Of a stretch of 64,000 bases of DNA, positions 38,864 through 47,890 are shown one piece after another. A program made the position numbers and the translations under genes. How positions within the stretch are numbered: position 1 is the first letter of the stretch; each line of letters opens with the position of its first letter. This DNA comes from Pseudomonadota bacterium (GTDB lineage: Bacteria; Pseudomonadota; Gammaproteobacteria; Burkholderiales; Nitrosomonadaceae): the NCBI GenBank assembly GCA_018240285.1, contig JAFEGA010000013.1, positions 1-64,000 of the forward strand, read 5' to 3'. The notes under the pieces are model-generated. The model was given only the letters and a program-made list of their open reading frames with translations, made no database searches and was not told where the DNA came from.

Positions 38864-39686
38864 TGCCTTTCGTGGCGGAAATCTGCATCACGGGCAATCC
38901 GGGATGAATGCGCTGCGCATAGGCAATCGCTTGGTTAACGTCGAAAGTCAGATAAGGCAGTAGGTCGCATTTGTTCAGCAGCATCAAATCGGCGGCGTGG
39001 AACATATCGGGATACTTCAGCGGCTTATCCTCACCCTCGGTAACCGACAGAATCACCACTTTATGCGCTTCGCCCAGATCGAAACCGGAAGGGCACACTA
39101 AATTGCCGACATTTTCGATGAACAGCAGGCTGTTTTGTTGCAGCGGCAATTGCTGCAGCGCCTGGCCGATCATATGCGCGTCCAGATGGCACCCTTTGCC
39201 GGTGTTGATTTGCAGCGCCGGAACACCGGTCGCGCGGATGCGTGCGGCGTCGTGGTCGGTTTGTTGGTCGCCCTCGATCACGGCGATCGGGAAGCGATCC
39301 CGCAGCATTTCGATGGTTTTTACCAGTAAGGTGGTTTTGCCGGAACCCGGACTGGAAACCAGATTCAACGCAAAAATGCCGCGTTCGGCTAAGTACTGGC
39401 GATTCTCATCCGCGTACTGGTTATTTTTTGCCAGAATGTCGCGCTCGATTTTCACCATCCGCGTTTGACTCATGCCGGGTGCATGTGTGCCTGCAATACC
39501 GACGCCGAAATCTATCGTGCCGGGTGTTTGCGGATTCGCAACCGAGGATGGCACGTGCTCATGTGAATGCACGTGACCAGACTGCAACGGACGGAAACGC
39601 AATGACGCATCCGTGCGCTGCTGCGATTGCACCGTTTTGCCATTGATGCGGGTTTGTCCAACACCGCAACCACAAGTCGTACACAT
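38766..39686 (-). CDS. hypB: Hydrogenase nickel-insertion GTPase HypB
   Basis: GTPase that delivers nickel to hydrogenase large subunits. The N-terminus has a Cys cluster (MCTTCGCG), known in HypB as a high-affinity nickel site, then a His-containing linker (HVHSHEH), and a G domain with P-loop [11 protein letters not shown] near 110, [14 protein letters not shown], the zinc/nickel-type Cys-His pair ([10 protein letters not shown]), [10 protein letters not shown] and NKCDLLPYL. 306 residues. AAGGAAG ribosome site; 12 bases after hypA. Confidence 0.95.
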   Translation of the reverse strand: MCTTCGCGVGQTRINGKTVQSQQRTDASLRFRPLQSGHVHSHEHVPSSVANPQTPGTIDFGVGIAGTHAPGMSQTRMVKIERDILAKNNQYADENRQYLAERGIFALNLVSSPGSGKTTLLVKTIEMLRDRFPIAVIEGDQQTDHDAARIRATGVPALQINTGKGCHLDAHMIGQALQQLPLQQNSLLFIENVGNLVCPSGFDLGEAHKVVILSVTEGEDKPLKYPDMFHAADLMLLNKCDLLPYLTFDVNQAIAYAQRIHPGLPVMQISATKGSGMQEWIDWIMAGCHRAAAISHTAQALDSRFG

Positions 39687-39698
39687 AAAGACTTCCTT

Positions 39699-40040
39699 TT
39701 ATTCCACTTCCAGTTCTCGAATGCGCATTTCATCACCCTGCGTGATTTGCAGCGCATAACTGCCGCAATGCGGGCATGCCTGATAGAGTGCAGTAATTAA
39801 TAGAGTGCGATGGCAATCATTGCAAACCGCCTGTCCTGCAATACCGGTAATTTCCAGTTTGGCTTGCCGGGCGATGCTGTCCTCCGTCACCACAGCGAAA
39901 AAGAAACGTAGCGATTCCTGCTCGACGCAGGCCAACTCACCGATTTCCAGCCAAACCGTTTTGACACGGTGAAATTGCTGGGTCTGCGCGGCGTCTTCGA
40001 TCTGTTGCAAGATATTTTCGGCGAGCGATAGTTCATGCAT
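39699..40040 (-). CDS. hypA: Hydrogenase nickel chaperone HypA
   Basis: Partner of HypB in nickel insertion. 113 residues beginning MHELSLAENIL, where the N-terminal Met and His2 form the nickel site, and carrying the zinc-binding pair of CxxC motifs (CNDC and CPHC). Thirteen bases downstream of hupE and 12 upstream of hypB, so a single operon. Confidence 0.95.
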   Translation of the reverse strand: MHELSLAENILQQIEDAAQTQQFHRVKTVWLEIGELACVEQESLRFFFAVVTEDSIARQAKLEITGIAGQAVCNDCHRTLLITALYQACPHCGSYALQITQGDEMRIRELEVE

Positions 40041-40053
40041 CGATGGCTGCGCA

Positions 40054-40656
40054 TCACTGCGTCAATAAAAAACCGCCGTAACACGCGATCATGATACCGC
40101 CGAAACGCATCCAGAAGGTAGCGGCGAATCGCTTGCACAGCAGTGCCAGGCCGATGCCGCCAAGGTGCAACAGCATCGTCGCCAGCATAAAACCGGCGGC
40201 ATAGGAAGCCATCGAGATACTCGCTGGCATTTCGCTGCCGTGCGCGTAGCCGTGACTGAGGGCAAAAAATCCGATCAGCAGCACGCTGGCGCTGAGCGGC
40301 AAGCGCTGGCGAACAGCGAGTAACCCGCCCAGAACGAGCAGCGACAGCACGATGCCATGCTCGGCAAAAGCGACCGGCAAAGTGATCATGCCCAAAAGAC
40401 CGCCCACTCCCATCACGGCGACAAAAATCAGCGGAAACAGCCAAACAATACGGTCATGCGCTTGCGCAGCCCATAGACCGACCGCCGTCATCGCCAGAAC
40501 ATGATCCAATCCGCTCAGCGGATGCGCAAATCCGTGCAGCCAGCCGTTGTGCGGGCCATCGCCGGTATGGGCAAAAAGCGGTAGCGGTAGTAGTAACAAT
40601 AGCGCGACCGGCAGCAAAGAGCGGAGAAGCTTCGGGTTTAAGGTAAGTTTTTTCAT
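40054..40656 (-). CDS. hupE: HupE/UreJ-family metal transporter
   Basis: Six-helix membrane protein of 200 residues, thought to take up nickel for hydrogenase. The signal-like N-terminus is cleaved to leave HTGDGPHNGWLHGFAHPLSGLDHVLAM, the classic His-rich HupE/UreJ motif, and a second motif FALSHGYAHGSEMP follows. The start at 40656 overlaps the protease stop (ATGA), which fixes it; an upstream in-frame ATG at 40674 would lie inside that gene. The placing beside hypA and hypB supports nickel supply. Confidence 0.92.
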   Translation of the reverse strand: MKKLTLNPKLLRSLLPVALLLLLPLPLFAHTGDGPHNGWLHGFAHPLSGLDHVLAMTAVGLWAAQAHDRIVWLFPLIFVAVMGVGGLLGMITLPVAFAEHGIVLSLLVLGGLLAVRQRLPLSASVLLIGFFALSHGYAHGSEMPASISMASYAAGFMLATMLLHLGGIGLALLCKRFAATFWMRFGGIMIACYGGFLLTQ

Positions 40657-41096
40657 AAGTGTTGAGCATGCCATTGCCGGATTTTGCGAATTGCCGCCGC
40701 CAGATTGTTGTCCGCTTGCGCGCTTAAAACATCGCCCAGTTCAAAACGATAACCGCGGATGCGCAATAAAAAAGCCGCTGGCACCGCACCTTGCCGGATG
40801 TGCCGATAGACGTGCAGCAATGCTGCTGGCGTCAGGGCATGACTGGTATAGCTATCATCCTTTTCCGCATACGCGGCGGAAAATTCAAAAGGTTCTTGGC
40901 ACGACATATCCGCGTCAACGAAAATAATCTGATCGAATCCGCAAAGATCGGTAGCATGCTCAATCAAAAGCTGCATGTCAACGAGGCAAGTGACGCCCGC
41001 CAACTGAAGTTGACCGATGTGCTCCACCAGCATGGGACCCAAGCCGTCGTCCCCGCGTCCGGGGTTGCCGTAGCCGAATAACAGCAATTTGTTCAT
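40653..41096 (-). CDS. [NiFe] hydrogenase maturation protease
   Basis: Endopeptidase of the HycI/HyaD/HoxW group that trims the hydrogenase large subunit after metal insertion. It begins MNKLLLFGYGNPGRGDDGLG, the family signature with the first metal-binding acid, then VDADMS (second) and SHALTP (His). 147 residues, short as in proteases for cytosolic bidirectional enzymes. It is the first gene of protease-hupE-hypA-hypB-hypF-hslO, facing the binding-protein fusion gene across a 75-base divergent spacer. No hydrogenase subunit gene is in the window. Confidence 0.88.
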   Translation of the reverse strand: MNKLLLFGYGNPGRGDDGLGPMLVEHIGQLQLAGVTCLVDMQLLIEHATDLCGFDQIIFVDADMSCQEPFEFSAAYAEKDDSYTSHALTPAALLHVYRHIRQGAVPAAFLLRIRGYRFELGDVLSAQADNNLAAAIRKIRQWHAQHL

Positions 41097-41171
41097 GCAG
41101 TGCCTTGTAAAATGACCTCACAGAGGGATAAATTAGCATGTACTTAAAAATTAGCAACCGGGAGGGTATCG

Positions 41172-43043
41172 ATGATGCGCGCAGATGAACGAAAATCACA
41201 GGCAATACAGTGGCTGATGATTCTTTGCGGCGCATTGCTGGCACTGTTGGTCATGCAGGCAAATGCGATGGATCAGAACACCATCGCGATCGGCGTCATT
41301 TCGCCAAAAGACGGCAGTAGCCTGGTTCTCGCCGGTGAATCGCACGAGGAAAGCATCCGGCTGGCGTTTGATCATCTCGGCCCGTTGCAAGTGGGCAATT
41401 TGCAGATAAAACTCAAGCTGATTCCGTGGAACGATAACGGCAAACCGGAAATGGCCGCCGAAGGCGCGGCAAGACTGGTGCACGAGGATCATGCCGTGGC
41501 GATCTTGGGGCCGGTGAACAGCGGTTCGACCAAGGAAACTTTGCAACGGCTGCGCAACGAGCAAATCGAGCTGCCGGTGATTTCAGCCATGTCGACCGCA
41601 CCCGAACTGACGCGCTCCGAGGGCCGGGATAAGAATTTTTTCCGTCTGATTTTCGACGATGCCGACCGCATGGGGCAATACGCGACGTTTATCAAACAGG
41701 AAAAAGGCAAAGCCGGTGAGCAGCAGTTTTTGTTTTTGTACGAGGATAATCCTTACGGTGCAGGGTTGAAAAATTCGCTCAAAGACCGCTTTTATACGCC
41801 CAATGTCACCGCACTGTCCTGGCCTGAAACGCGTAGCAAAGATTGCGTCAATCCGCAAGGCAACCGCTATGCCACCGACTTTGAAGCCTTCCGTAGCGGC
41901 CAGTGTTTCACCGCGGAATTCATCAAACTGCTCGACGACGCCAATATCAACAATATCGTTTTGCTGGGCGAAACCGCCGGTTCGTTAGCCTTGGTCAACG
42001 GGCTGCGTGTAGCGGTGAACGATCTGAAATTCGACTATTTCTTCGTCGGTTCGAGTAAACGGTTGTTCGACGAAGCGCCGGTCGGATCGCTGACGATCGG
42101 CGATCCGGTTTTGGATTACCAAAGAACCTCGACCGCCGAGCTGGAACATAATTGGCGCAAGCTGCTAGGCGAATTCGAGGAGCGCGCGAAAAAAGACCGC
42201 GCCGATTTCATGATGACCGCCTACGAAGCGGCGCTGGTACTGCACAGCGCATTGCGCCTGGTGCTCAACGGCCATCACGAACTGCCGCAGCCGCATGCGT
42301 TGCGGCAAAAATTGTTGCACGTGCTCGAAAGCGAAACGTTCGATTCGCTTGAGCCGTGGCGCAACATCAGCTTCAGCCAAGGCGATCTGAATCAGATCCC
42401 GACCGCGCCGATTTACCGCATCACCCGCGGCGTTACCCGCGAAGATCCGCTCAATTTGCATCCGTGGGTGCATATCTCGGTCGACCCGTATAATCCGTGG
42501 CTCGAAACCCCGATTGAAGTGCAACTGAATGCGCACGGTGTGGAATCCGGTAAATTAGCCGTGTACCGGGTCGATCCGTTGAGCAATCACGAACATCTGA
42601 TCGAAGACCGGCCGGTGAAATTCTCTGCGGGCAAAGCAACCGAGCGGTTCCACTTATTCGAGCGCGGCTTGTACCACTTCAAAATGCTTGACGTGCCGTT
42701 TTACCCGGCGCTCACTGAAACCCATGTCGATCTATCCAATACTTACCTGATTTCCGCTTGCGCCGCTTTGGTTGGCGCGTTGCTGGCGGTCAGCCGTGCC
42801 GCCGCGACGATCTGGACTTGGCTTATCCGCCTCCCGGCGGGTGTCGCGGCCGGTCTGCTGCTGACGTTTTCCTCTTTCTACGGTCAGCAAATCTCCGGCT
42901 GGTTGCCGATCCCGTCGTTCGGCAGCGAACCGGTGGTCAACGCGATGCTCACCGGTTTGCTCGGTGGATTGCTGGGGCCGCACACCATGACCGACTTACT
43001 GTTGGCGTGGGCAAGACGGCTGCTGCCGGGTAAATCCGCTTGA
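41172..43043 (+). CDS. Periplasmic binding-protein fused to membrane helices, unknown
   Basis: A 623-residue protein with a signal peptide (about 1-34), a type I periplasmic binding domain like branched-chain amino acid receptors (about 36-400; TIAIGVISPKDGSSL, AVAILGPVNSGSTKETL, FFRLIFDDADRMGQYA, YEDNPYGAGLKNSL), a beta-rich Ig-like stretch (about 430-515), then two to three hydrophobic segments (from about 521, 553 and 590; last one GLLGGLLGPHT). Binding proteins of ABC importers are not normally fused to membrane helices, and no ABC permease or ATPase is nearby. It looks like an anchored sensor. GGGAGG precedes the ATGATG start. It meets a SLATT-like gene tail to tail. Confidence 0.82.
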   Translation: MMRADERKSQAIQWLMILCGALLALLVMQANAMDQNTIAIGVISPKDGSSLVLAGESHEESIRLAFDHLGPLQVGNLQIKLKLIPWNDNGKPEMAAEGAARLVHEDHAVAILGPVNSGSTKETLQRLRNEQIELPVISAMSTAPELTRSEGRDKNFFRLIFDDADRMGQYATFIKQEKGKAGEQQFLFLYEDNPYGAGLKNSLKDRFYTPNVTALSWPETRSKDCVNPQGNRYATDFEAFRSGQCFTAEFIKLLDDANINNIVLLGETAGSLALVNGLRVAVNDLKFDYFFVGSSKRLFDEAPVGSLTIGDPVLDYQRTSTAELEHNWRKLLGEFEERAKKDRADFMMTAYEAALVLHSALRLVLNGHHELPQPHALRQKLLHVLESETFDSLEPWRNISFSQGDLNQIPTAPIYRITRGVTREDPLNLHPWVHISVDPYNPWLETPIEVQLNAHGVESGKLAVYRVDPLSNHEHLIEDRPVKFSAGKATERFHLFERGLYHFKMLDVPFYPALTETHVDLSNTYLISACAALVGALLAVSRAAATIWTWLIRLPAGVAAGLLLTFSSFYGQQISGWLPIPSFGSEPVVNAMLTGLLGGLLGPHTMTDLLLAWARRLLPGKSA

Positions 43044-43046
43044 AAG

Positions 43047-43682
43047 TTACGCTGATTTATTCGTGTCTTGTGTAGCGGATTTGGTTTTTGCACTGCTGTC
43101 GATCTGTTTCAGCGCATCCTGAAATTCAGCCAGCCATTGATCGGTTTCCTGCCGGATGATGGCATCCACCTGAAACAAAAATGTTTTGCAGCGGCCTAGA
43201 ATTTTCTGCGTTTGTTCTACCGACGGTTGCGCGTCATCCCATCCGGCTTGTTCCAGTTCATAATCCATCTGGAATTCATGCAGACTTTGCCGGATCTGAT
43301 GCTCGGCAGCGATGAAGCGCATCCACGCAGTCGAATAACCGCAAAACTTGTCGACGGCCAAAGCCACACCTGCCAGCCCCAAAACAATGGAAGCCCAAGC
43401 CGGTGACGAAAATTTATAAATCTCGCTGATGATCGGCAAAAGTCCGGCCAATGCCGTCAAGCCGATCGTGCCAAGCCTGAGTAGCTGCGCCCAGAATTTC
43501 TTTTGACGCTTGGAAAGCAAATACCAATTAATCGCTTCCAATGCATGCTTCTCTGCGCGTTGATAAACGGTATGAATCGATTCGCGCCGATGTTCTGGAC
43601 TCCAGTCGAGTACATTGCTTGGTTCCGGCTGAACATCGCGGCGTCCGATATCCGGTTTGGGGTTGATGGCGTTTTCAGTCAC
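43047..43682 (-). CDS. SLATT-like two-helix membrane protein
   Basis: A 211-residue protein with the SLATT layout: an N-terminal soluble helix (RAEKHALEAINWYLLSKRQKKFWAQ), two membrane helices (LRLGTIGLTALAGLLPIIS and ASIVLGLAGVALAVDKFCG) and a long C-terminal helical part (AEHQIRQSLHEFQMDYEL). SLATT proteins are predicted pore-type effectors in bacterial conflict systems, usually beside SLOG or nucleotide-cyclase sensors; none is here. The start is a GTG with a strong AAGGAG at good spacing. Its stop is three bases from that of the binding-protein fusion. Family call is by pattern, function inferred. Confidence 0.7.
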   Translation of the reverse strand: MTENAINPKPDIGRRDVQPEPSNVLDWSPEHRRESIHTVYQRAEKHALEAINWYLLSKRQKKFWAQLLRLGTIGLTALAGLLPIISEIYKFSSPAWASIVLGLAGVALAVDKFCGYSTAWMRFIAAEHQIRQSLHEFQMDYELEQAGWDDAQPSVEQTQKILGRCKTFLFQVDAIIRQETDQWLAEFQDALKQIDSSAKTKSATQDTNKSA

Positions 43683-43967
43683 GTTATTGCTCCTTACATT
43701 GGTTCAGGTTGCCGTTCTTGCTCGGCGATATTCTTCGTTCGACAGTGCAATATAAATCAAGATGGTTGCCATGAGAATCGCATATTGAAAATTAGCCCCT
43801 GATGATTCAATACGTGCGATGCGGCGGTTAGAAATCAATGATAAACATCGAACGTGCCCGCGCGCGGCAGTATAATGCACGAATTTCATCCCGATTTATC
43901 CTCAGTATGGACGGTTCCAGCAGCATTGAGGCATGGTTTGGTTCTGATTGACCGCTTTCCTGATTTT

Positions 43968-45890
43968 ATGTTCGATATCGATTCCATTTTTGCACCGGGT
44001 GGTGCGCTTTCCCAGCATATTGCGGGATTCCGCACGCGCGCGCAGCAAGTGGAAATGGCGCGGGCAATTGCAGATACGATTGCGCAGCATGGGGTTTTGG
44101 TGGCTGAAGCGGGCACCGGCACGGGCAAGACGTTCGCTTATCTGGCGCCTGCTTTGCTGGCGGGCGGCAAGGTGATCATTTCGACCGGCACGAAAACCTT
44201 GCAAGATCAGTTGTTCAACCGCGATATTCCGACGGTGCGCGCGGCACTGAAGATTCCGGTCACCGTGGCGCTGCTGAAAGGGCGTGCCAATTATATTTGC
44301 CACTATCATCTGGAAAGAAGCTTGCAGGATACTCACCTCAGTTTCATCAACCGCGATGAGATTCACTATTTGCAGTTGATCGAACGCTACGCGCAGCGCA
44401 GTCAAAGCGGCGATAAAAGCGGCTTGAGCGAAGTGCCTGAGAATGCCGCGATCTGGCAAAACGTCACGTCGACGCGCGATAGCTGTCTGGGTTCCGAGTG
44501 CCCCAATTACAAGCAATGCTTTGTCATGGAGGCGCGCAAGCAGGCTTTGGCTGCGGATATCGTGGTGGTGAATCATCATTTATTTTTCGCCGATGTGATG
44601 CTGCGCGACGAAGGATTGTCCGAATTGCTGCCAGCGTGCAATACCGTCATTTTTGACGAAGCGCACCAATTGCCGGAAACCGCCAGTCTGTTTTTCGGTG
44701 AATCGGTCAGCACCGGGCAGTTGCTTGATCTGGCGCGCGATGCCAAAGTGGAAGCGGTGCAGGCTGCCGGAGATTTTGCCGCATTGCCCGAAGCGATTGC
44801 GGCGATGGAAAAAGCCGCGCGCGATGTGCGCTTGACGATTGCGGAAGACAATACGCGGTTATCGCTGGCAGCGGTCAAGCAAAATAGCGGTTTTAGTTCC
44901 GCGCTGGATGATTTGCTGGAAAAGTTGACCGCGCTGGCAAAATTGCTCGAGAGTCAGGCGGAGCGCTCTGAAGGTTTGGAAAATTGCCGCCAGCGTGCGG
45001 CTGAGCACCTGTATTTGCTAAAACGCTGGCGCGACGAGACGGAAATGCAGGATCATGTGCGCTGGGTTGAAGTGTATCATCACGCCCTGCAGCTCAACGC
45101 GACGCCACTGTCGATCGCGGAGATTTTCCAGCGGCAGATGGTGTCGTCGCCACGCGCGTGGATTTTCACTTCGGCGACATTGTCGGTCAAAAAGGATTTC
45201 AGCCATTACACTAACGAAATGGGATTGACCGCAGCGCAAACGGCGTGCTGGGAGAGCCCGTTCGATTTCGCGCAACAAGCATTATTGTATGTTCCAACCG
45301 GTTTGCCTGAACCCAATTACAAAAACTATACCGATCAGGTGGTTCAAGCGGCATTACCGGTGCTGCGCGCAAGCCACGGACGGGCTTTTTTTCTCTGCAC
45401 CAGCTTGCGCGCGATGCAGCGTGTGCATGAATTGCTGCAAGCTGCCGGTGATTTCGATTTTCCGCTGTTGCTGCAAGGGCAGGGATCGCGTTCCAGCATG
45501 CTGGAGCGTTTCCGCGCACTGAACAATGCTGTGCTCATCGGCAGTCAATCGTTCTGGGAAGGCATCGATGTGCGCGGCGAGGCATTGTCGTTGGTGATCA
45601 TCGACAAACTGCCGTTTGCGCCGCCGGACGATCCGGTGTTGTCCGCGCGGATCGAAAAGATGCAACATGAAGGACGCAATGCGTTCATGGAATATCAATT
45701 GCCGCGCGCTGTCATCAATCTGAAGCAAGGCGCGGGACGGTTGATCCGCGATGAGGCGGATCGCGGCGTTTTGATGATTTGCGATCCGCGCCTGACAACG
45801 AAAGCCTACGGTAAACAGATCTGGCAAAGCCTGCCGCCGATGAAACGTACGCGCGATCTGGCGGAAGTCGAACGGTTTTTCAGCGATTGA
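43968..45890 (+). CDS. DinG/YoaA-type iron-sulphur DNA helicase
   Basis: XPD-like superfamily 2 helicase. Walker A is AEAGTGTGKTF, Walker B box VIFDEAHQL, and the late motif GRLIRDEADRGVLMICDPR is present. Four cysteines (RANYIC, DSC, SEC, KQC) between the helicase motifs form the expected 4Fe-4S site. The ATG at 43968 gives 640 residues, matching E. coli YoaA (636), and a TATAAT box at 43871-43876 upstream supports a start after that point; the frame is open back to 43854. Role: DNA repair/replication helicase. Confidence 0.9.
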   Translation: MFDIDSIFAPGGALSQHIAGFRTRAQQVEMARAIADTIAQHGVLVAEAGTGTGKTFAYLAPALLAGGKVIISTGTKTLQDQLFNRDIPTVRAALKIPVTVALLKGRANYICHYHLERSLQDTHLSFINRDEIHYLQLIERYAQRSQSGDKSGLSEVPENAAIWQNVTSTRDSCLGSECPNYKQCFVMEARKQALAADIVVVNHHLFFADVMLRDEGLSELLPACNTVIFDEAHQLPETASLFFGESVSTGQLLDLARDAKVEAVQAAGDFAALPEAIAAMEKAARDVRLTIAEDNTRLSLAAVKQNSGFSSALDDLLEKLTALAKLLESQAERSEGLENCRQRAAEHLYLLKRWRDETEMQDHVRWVEVYHHALQLNATPLSIAEIFQRQMVSSPRAWIFTSATLSVKKDFSHYTNEMGLTAAQTACWESPFDFAQQALLYVPTGLPEPNYKNYTDQVVQAALPVLRASHGRAFFLCTSLRAMQRVHELLQAAGDFDFPLLLQGQGSRSSMLERFRALNNAVLIGSQSFWEGIDVRGEALSLVIIDKLPFAPPDDPVLSARIEKMQHEGRNAFMEYQLPRAVINLKQGAGRLIRDEADRGVLMICDPRLTTKAYGKQIWQSLPPMKRTRDLAEVERFFSD

Positions 45891-46011
45891 TGTTTTTAAA
45901 AAGGAATTGCAGAAAATTGGTTGTGCATAACGCTTAGGATTGAGCGGCATGATAAATTCTGAAAGTACGGTATTTTTCGATGGTCCGGTATTTTGAGGTA
46001 GTAAAAATATA

Positions 46012-46779
46012 ATGAAGATAGCCACCTGGAACGTGAACTCGCTCAAAGTGCGGTTGCCGCAAGTAATCGATTGGTTGCAAGCGAATCAACCGGATATGTT
46101 GTGCTTACAGGAAACCAAGCTGACCGATGAAAATTTTCCGGTTGAGGAAATCGCGGCGGCCGGTTATCAATCGATTTTTACCGGTCAGAAAACTTACAAT
46201 GGTGTGGCGATACTCAGCAAACGGCAAGGCAATGAAGTGATTGCCGGGATACCGAAGTTTGCCGATGAGCAAAAAAGAGTGATTGCGGCAACGTATGACG
46301 ATGTGCGCGTCATTTCGGTGTATGTGCCGAACGGCGATACCGTCGAGTCGGAGAAATATAGTTATAAATTAAGATGGTTACCGGCATTGACCGAGTGGCT
46401 GCAACAGGAACTGAAGGATTATAAGAAACTGGCGATATTAGGCGACTTCAATATCGCACCGGAAGATCGTGACGTTTACGATCCGCAGCTGTGGCAAGGA
46501 AAAGTATTGTGCAGTCAACCGGAACGTGCAGCTTTCAACGATTTGTTGAAATTGGGATTGGCAGATAGCTTCCGCTTATTCGAGCAAGCGGAGAAATCGT
46601 ATACCTGGTGGGATTACCGCATGATGGCTTTCCGCTTGAATCGAGGATTGCGCATCGATCACATCTTGTTGAGTAATGAACTGACTGGTGCTTGCATGAC
46701 ATGCATCATCGATAAAGCGACGCGCAAGCTGGAGCGTCCATCCGATCATGCGCCGGTGATGGTGGAATTGTCGTTGTAA
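46012..46779 (+). CDS. xthA: Exodeoxyribonuclease III
   Basis: AP endonuclease/3' exonuclease of base-excision repair, 255 residues. Conserved blocks: KIATWNVNSLKVRLPQV, LCLQETKL (catalytic Glu), YNGVAILSK, LGDFNIAPEDRDV (Asp-Asn) and the C-terminal RPSDHAPVMVEL (His). It lies after the helicase gene with a 121-base gap and converges with a DUF4124 gene eight bases on. Confidence 0.95.
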   Translation: MKIATWNVNSLKVRLPQVIDWLQANQPDMLCLQETKLTDENFPVEEIAAAGYQSIFTGQKTYNGVAILSKRQGNEVIAGIPKFADEQKRVIAATYDDVRVISVYVPNGDTVESEKYSYKLRWLPALTEWLQQELKDYKKLAILGDFNIAPEDRDVYDPQLWQGKVLCSQPERAAFNDLLKLGLADSFRLFEQAEKSYTWWDYRMMAFRLNRGLRIDHILLSNELTGACMTCIIDKATRKLERPSDHAPVMVELSL

Positions 46780-46786
46780 GCTGGGA

Positions 46787-47236
46787 TTATTTGCTGCTGC
46801 TGGATAATTCCTGGAGTTCTTTTCTCAAACTATTCAGGTTTTTTTCCCGGGCATCGATTTCTTCGCGCAACCGCTCGACACGGTTCAGGTAACGCTGGTA
46901 ATTGCGCTCGCTGCCCAGGCGGTCCGGATTGCCGTCTTTGTATTCACTTTTGACTTCATTGAGACGCTTTTCTTCTTCGGTTATTTTGCTTTGAATTTGT
47001 TCGCGCTGTTCCCCGATTTTCATCGCTTCCCTGCGTTTTGCGATTCTTTCTTCCACATTGCCGGAATCAACCGATGGCACCACCACAAGCGGCGGTAAAG
47101 CAATTTTCTTGGCATTGCTGGAAGGCACGTTGGAGTAGGTAACATTGCCGTGTTCATCGACATGCTTATAAACACCGGCCTGAATCGTACAGGAAAGAGA
47201 AAACAAGGCGGCAAATAAACCGGTATTTCTTTTCAT
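46787..47236 (-). CDS. DUF4124 secreted coiled-coil protein A
   Basis: A 149-residue secreted protein: signal peptide (1-20), then the DUF4124 core VYKHVDEHGNVTYSNVPSS, and a long charged coiled coil (about 62-145) rich in Glu, Arg and Lys. DUF4124 proteins are common in betaproteobacteria and of unknown role. The ATG at 47236 has a GAGG site; a preceding TTG codon is less likely. It is 36 bases from the start-side paralogue at 47276-47725, same strand. Confidence 0.85.
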   Translation of the reverse strand: MKRNTGLFAALFSLSCTIQAGVYKHVDEHGNVTYSNVPSSNAKKIALPPLVVVPSVDSGNVEERIAKRREAMKIGEQREQIQSKITEEEKRLNEVKSEYKDGNPDRLGSERNYQRYLNRVERLREEIDAREKNLNSLRKELQELSSSSK

Positions 47237-47275
47237 CAATCAGACCTCGCAAGCTATTCGTGATTTTTAGAACAG

Positions 47276-47725
47276 CTATAGCCTGGCAAGTTCTTTTTTC
47301 AATGCCGTGATATTTCTTTGGTGCAGAAACAGCTTGTTTTTCAGTTGCACGATTTTTTCCTGAAAGCTGCTTGCTTCAGGGCTGCTACTGAATTGATCCA
47401 AGTTTGTTCGAGTTTCGGTGAAATTCTTTTCTTCAGTCACCAATTCTTTCTGCAAGATTTGGCGGCGCACTGTATCGCGCCCTTTTTGTGTCGCGTCTTT
47501 TACCCGCGGCGCATTCCCGTTGGATTGCAAGCGTGTTGAATTGGATTCCGGATTTCTCGAATAAGAAGCGATCGATATTTTTTCCGCGTTCGGGATGCGC
47601 CGGTTGGTGAACGTGATATTGCCGTCTTTATCCACATGCTTATAAATATTTGCTTGCGCGATCGCTTGCGGTATGGAGACCAATGAAATAAGGACTGCTA
47701 GGATAAATAATGTTTTGGTTTTCAT
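47276..47725 (-). CDS. DUF4124 secreted coiled-coil protein B
   Basis: A 149-residue paralogue of the neighbouring DUF4124 protein: signal peptide ending AIAQA, core NIYKHVDKDGNITFTNRRIPN, then a coiled coil to the end (ILQKELVTEEKNFTETRTNL...). Core sequences match at most positions but the coiled coils differ, so the two arose by an old tandem duplication. The pair is probably one transcript. Role unknown; likely periplasmic. Confidence 0.85.
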   Translation of the reverse strand: MKTKTLFILAVLISLVSIPQAIAQANIYKHVDKDGNITFTNRRIPNAEKISIASYSRNPESNSTRLQSNGNAPRVKDATQKGRDTVRRQILQKELVTEEKNFTETRTNLDQFSSSPEASSFQEKIVQLKNKLFLHQRNITALKKELARL

Positions 47726-47890
47726 ATTTAGCTAGAAGAATGTTGATAACAATTACCACAATCCAATCAGTTTACCAATGATTTCTCTAACGAAAAGCAA
47801 AAAAAGAGCAAATAAATCCTACTTATTACGCAATGCCATTTTATTTTGCCATGCGCACCGATCCCGCGAATGTTTGCATATGATTGCCGC

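Noticed and set aside
43704-43889. 61-codon frame with a hydrophobic stretch before the SLATT-like gene
   Set aside because: It has a weak AGGA-like site, but overlaps the helicase promoter region and shows no family features; not strong enough to list as a gene.
43902-44579. 225-codon open frame on the minus strand
   Set aside because: Antisense to the DinG/YoaA-type helicase, His/Arg-rich and without any recognisable motif.
45354-46046. 230-codon open frame on the minus strand
   Set aside because: Antisense to the helicase 3' end; no family features, no ribosome site.
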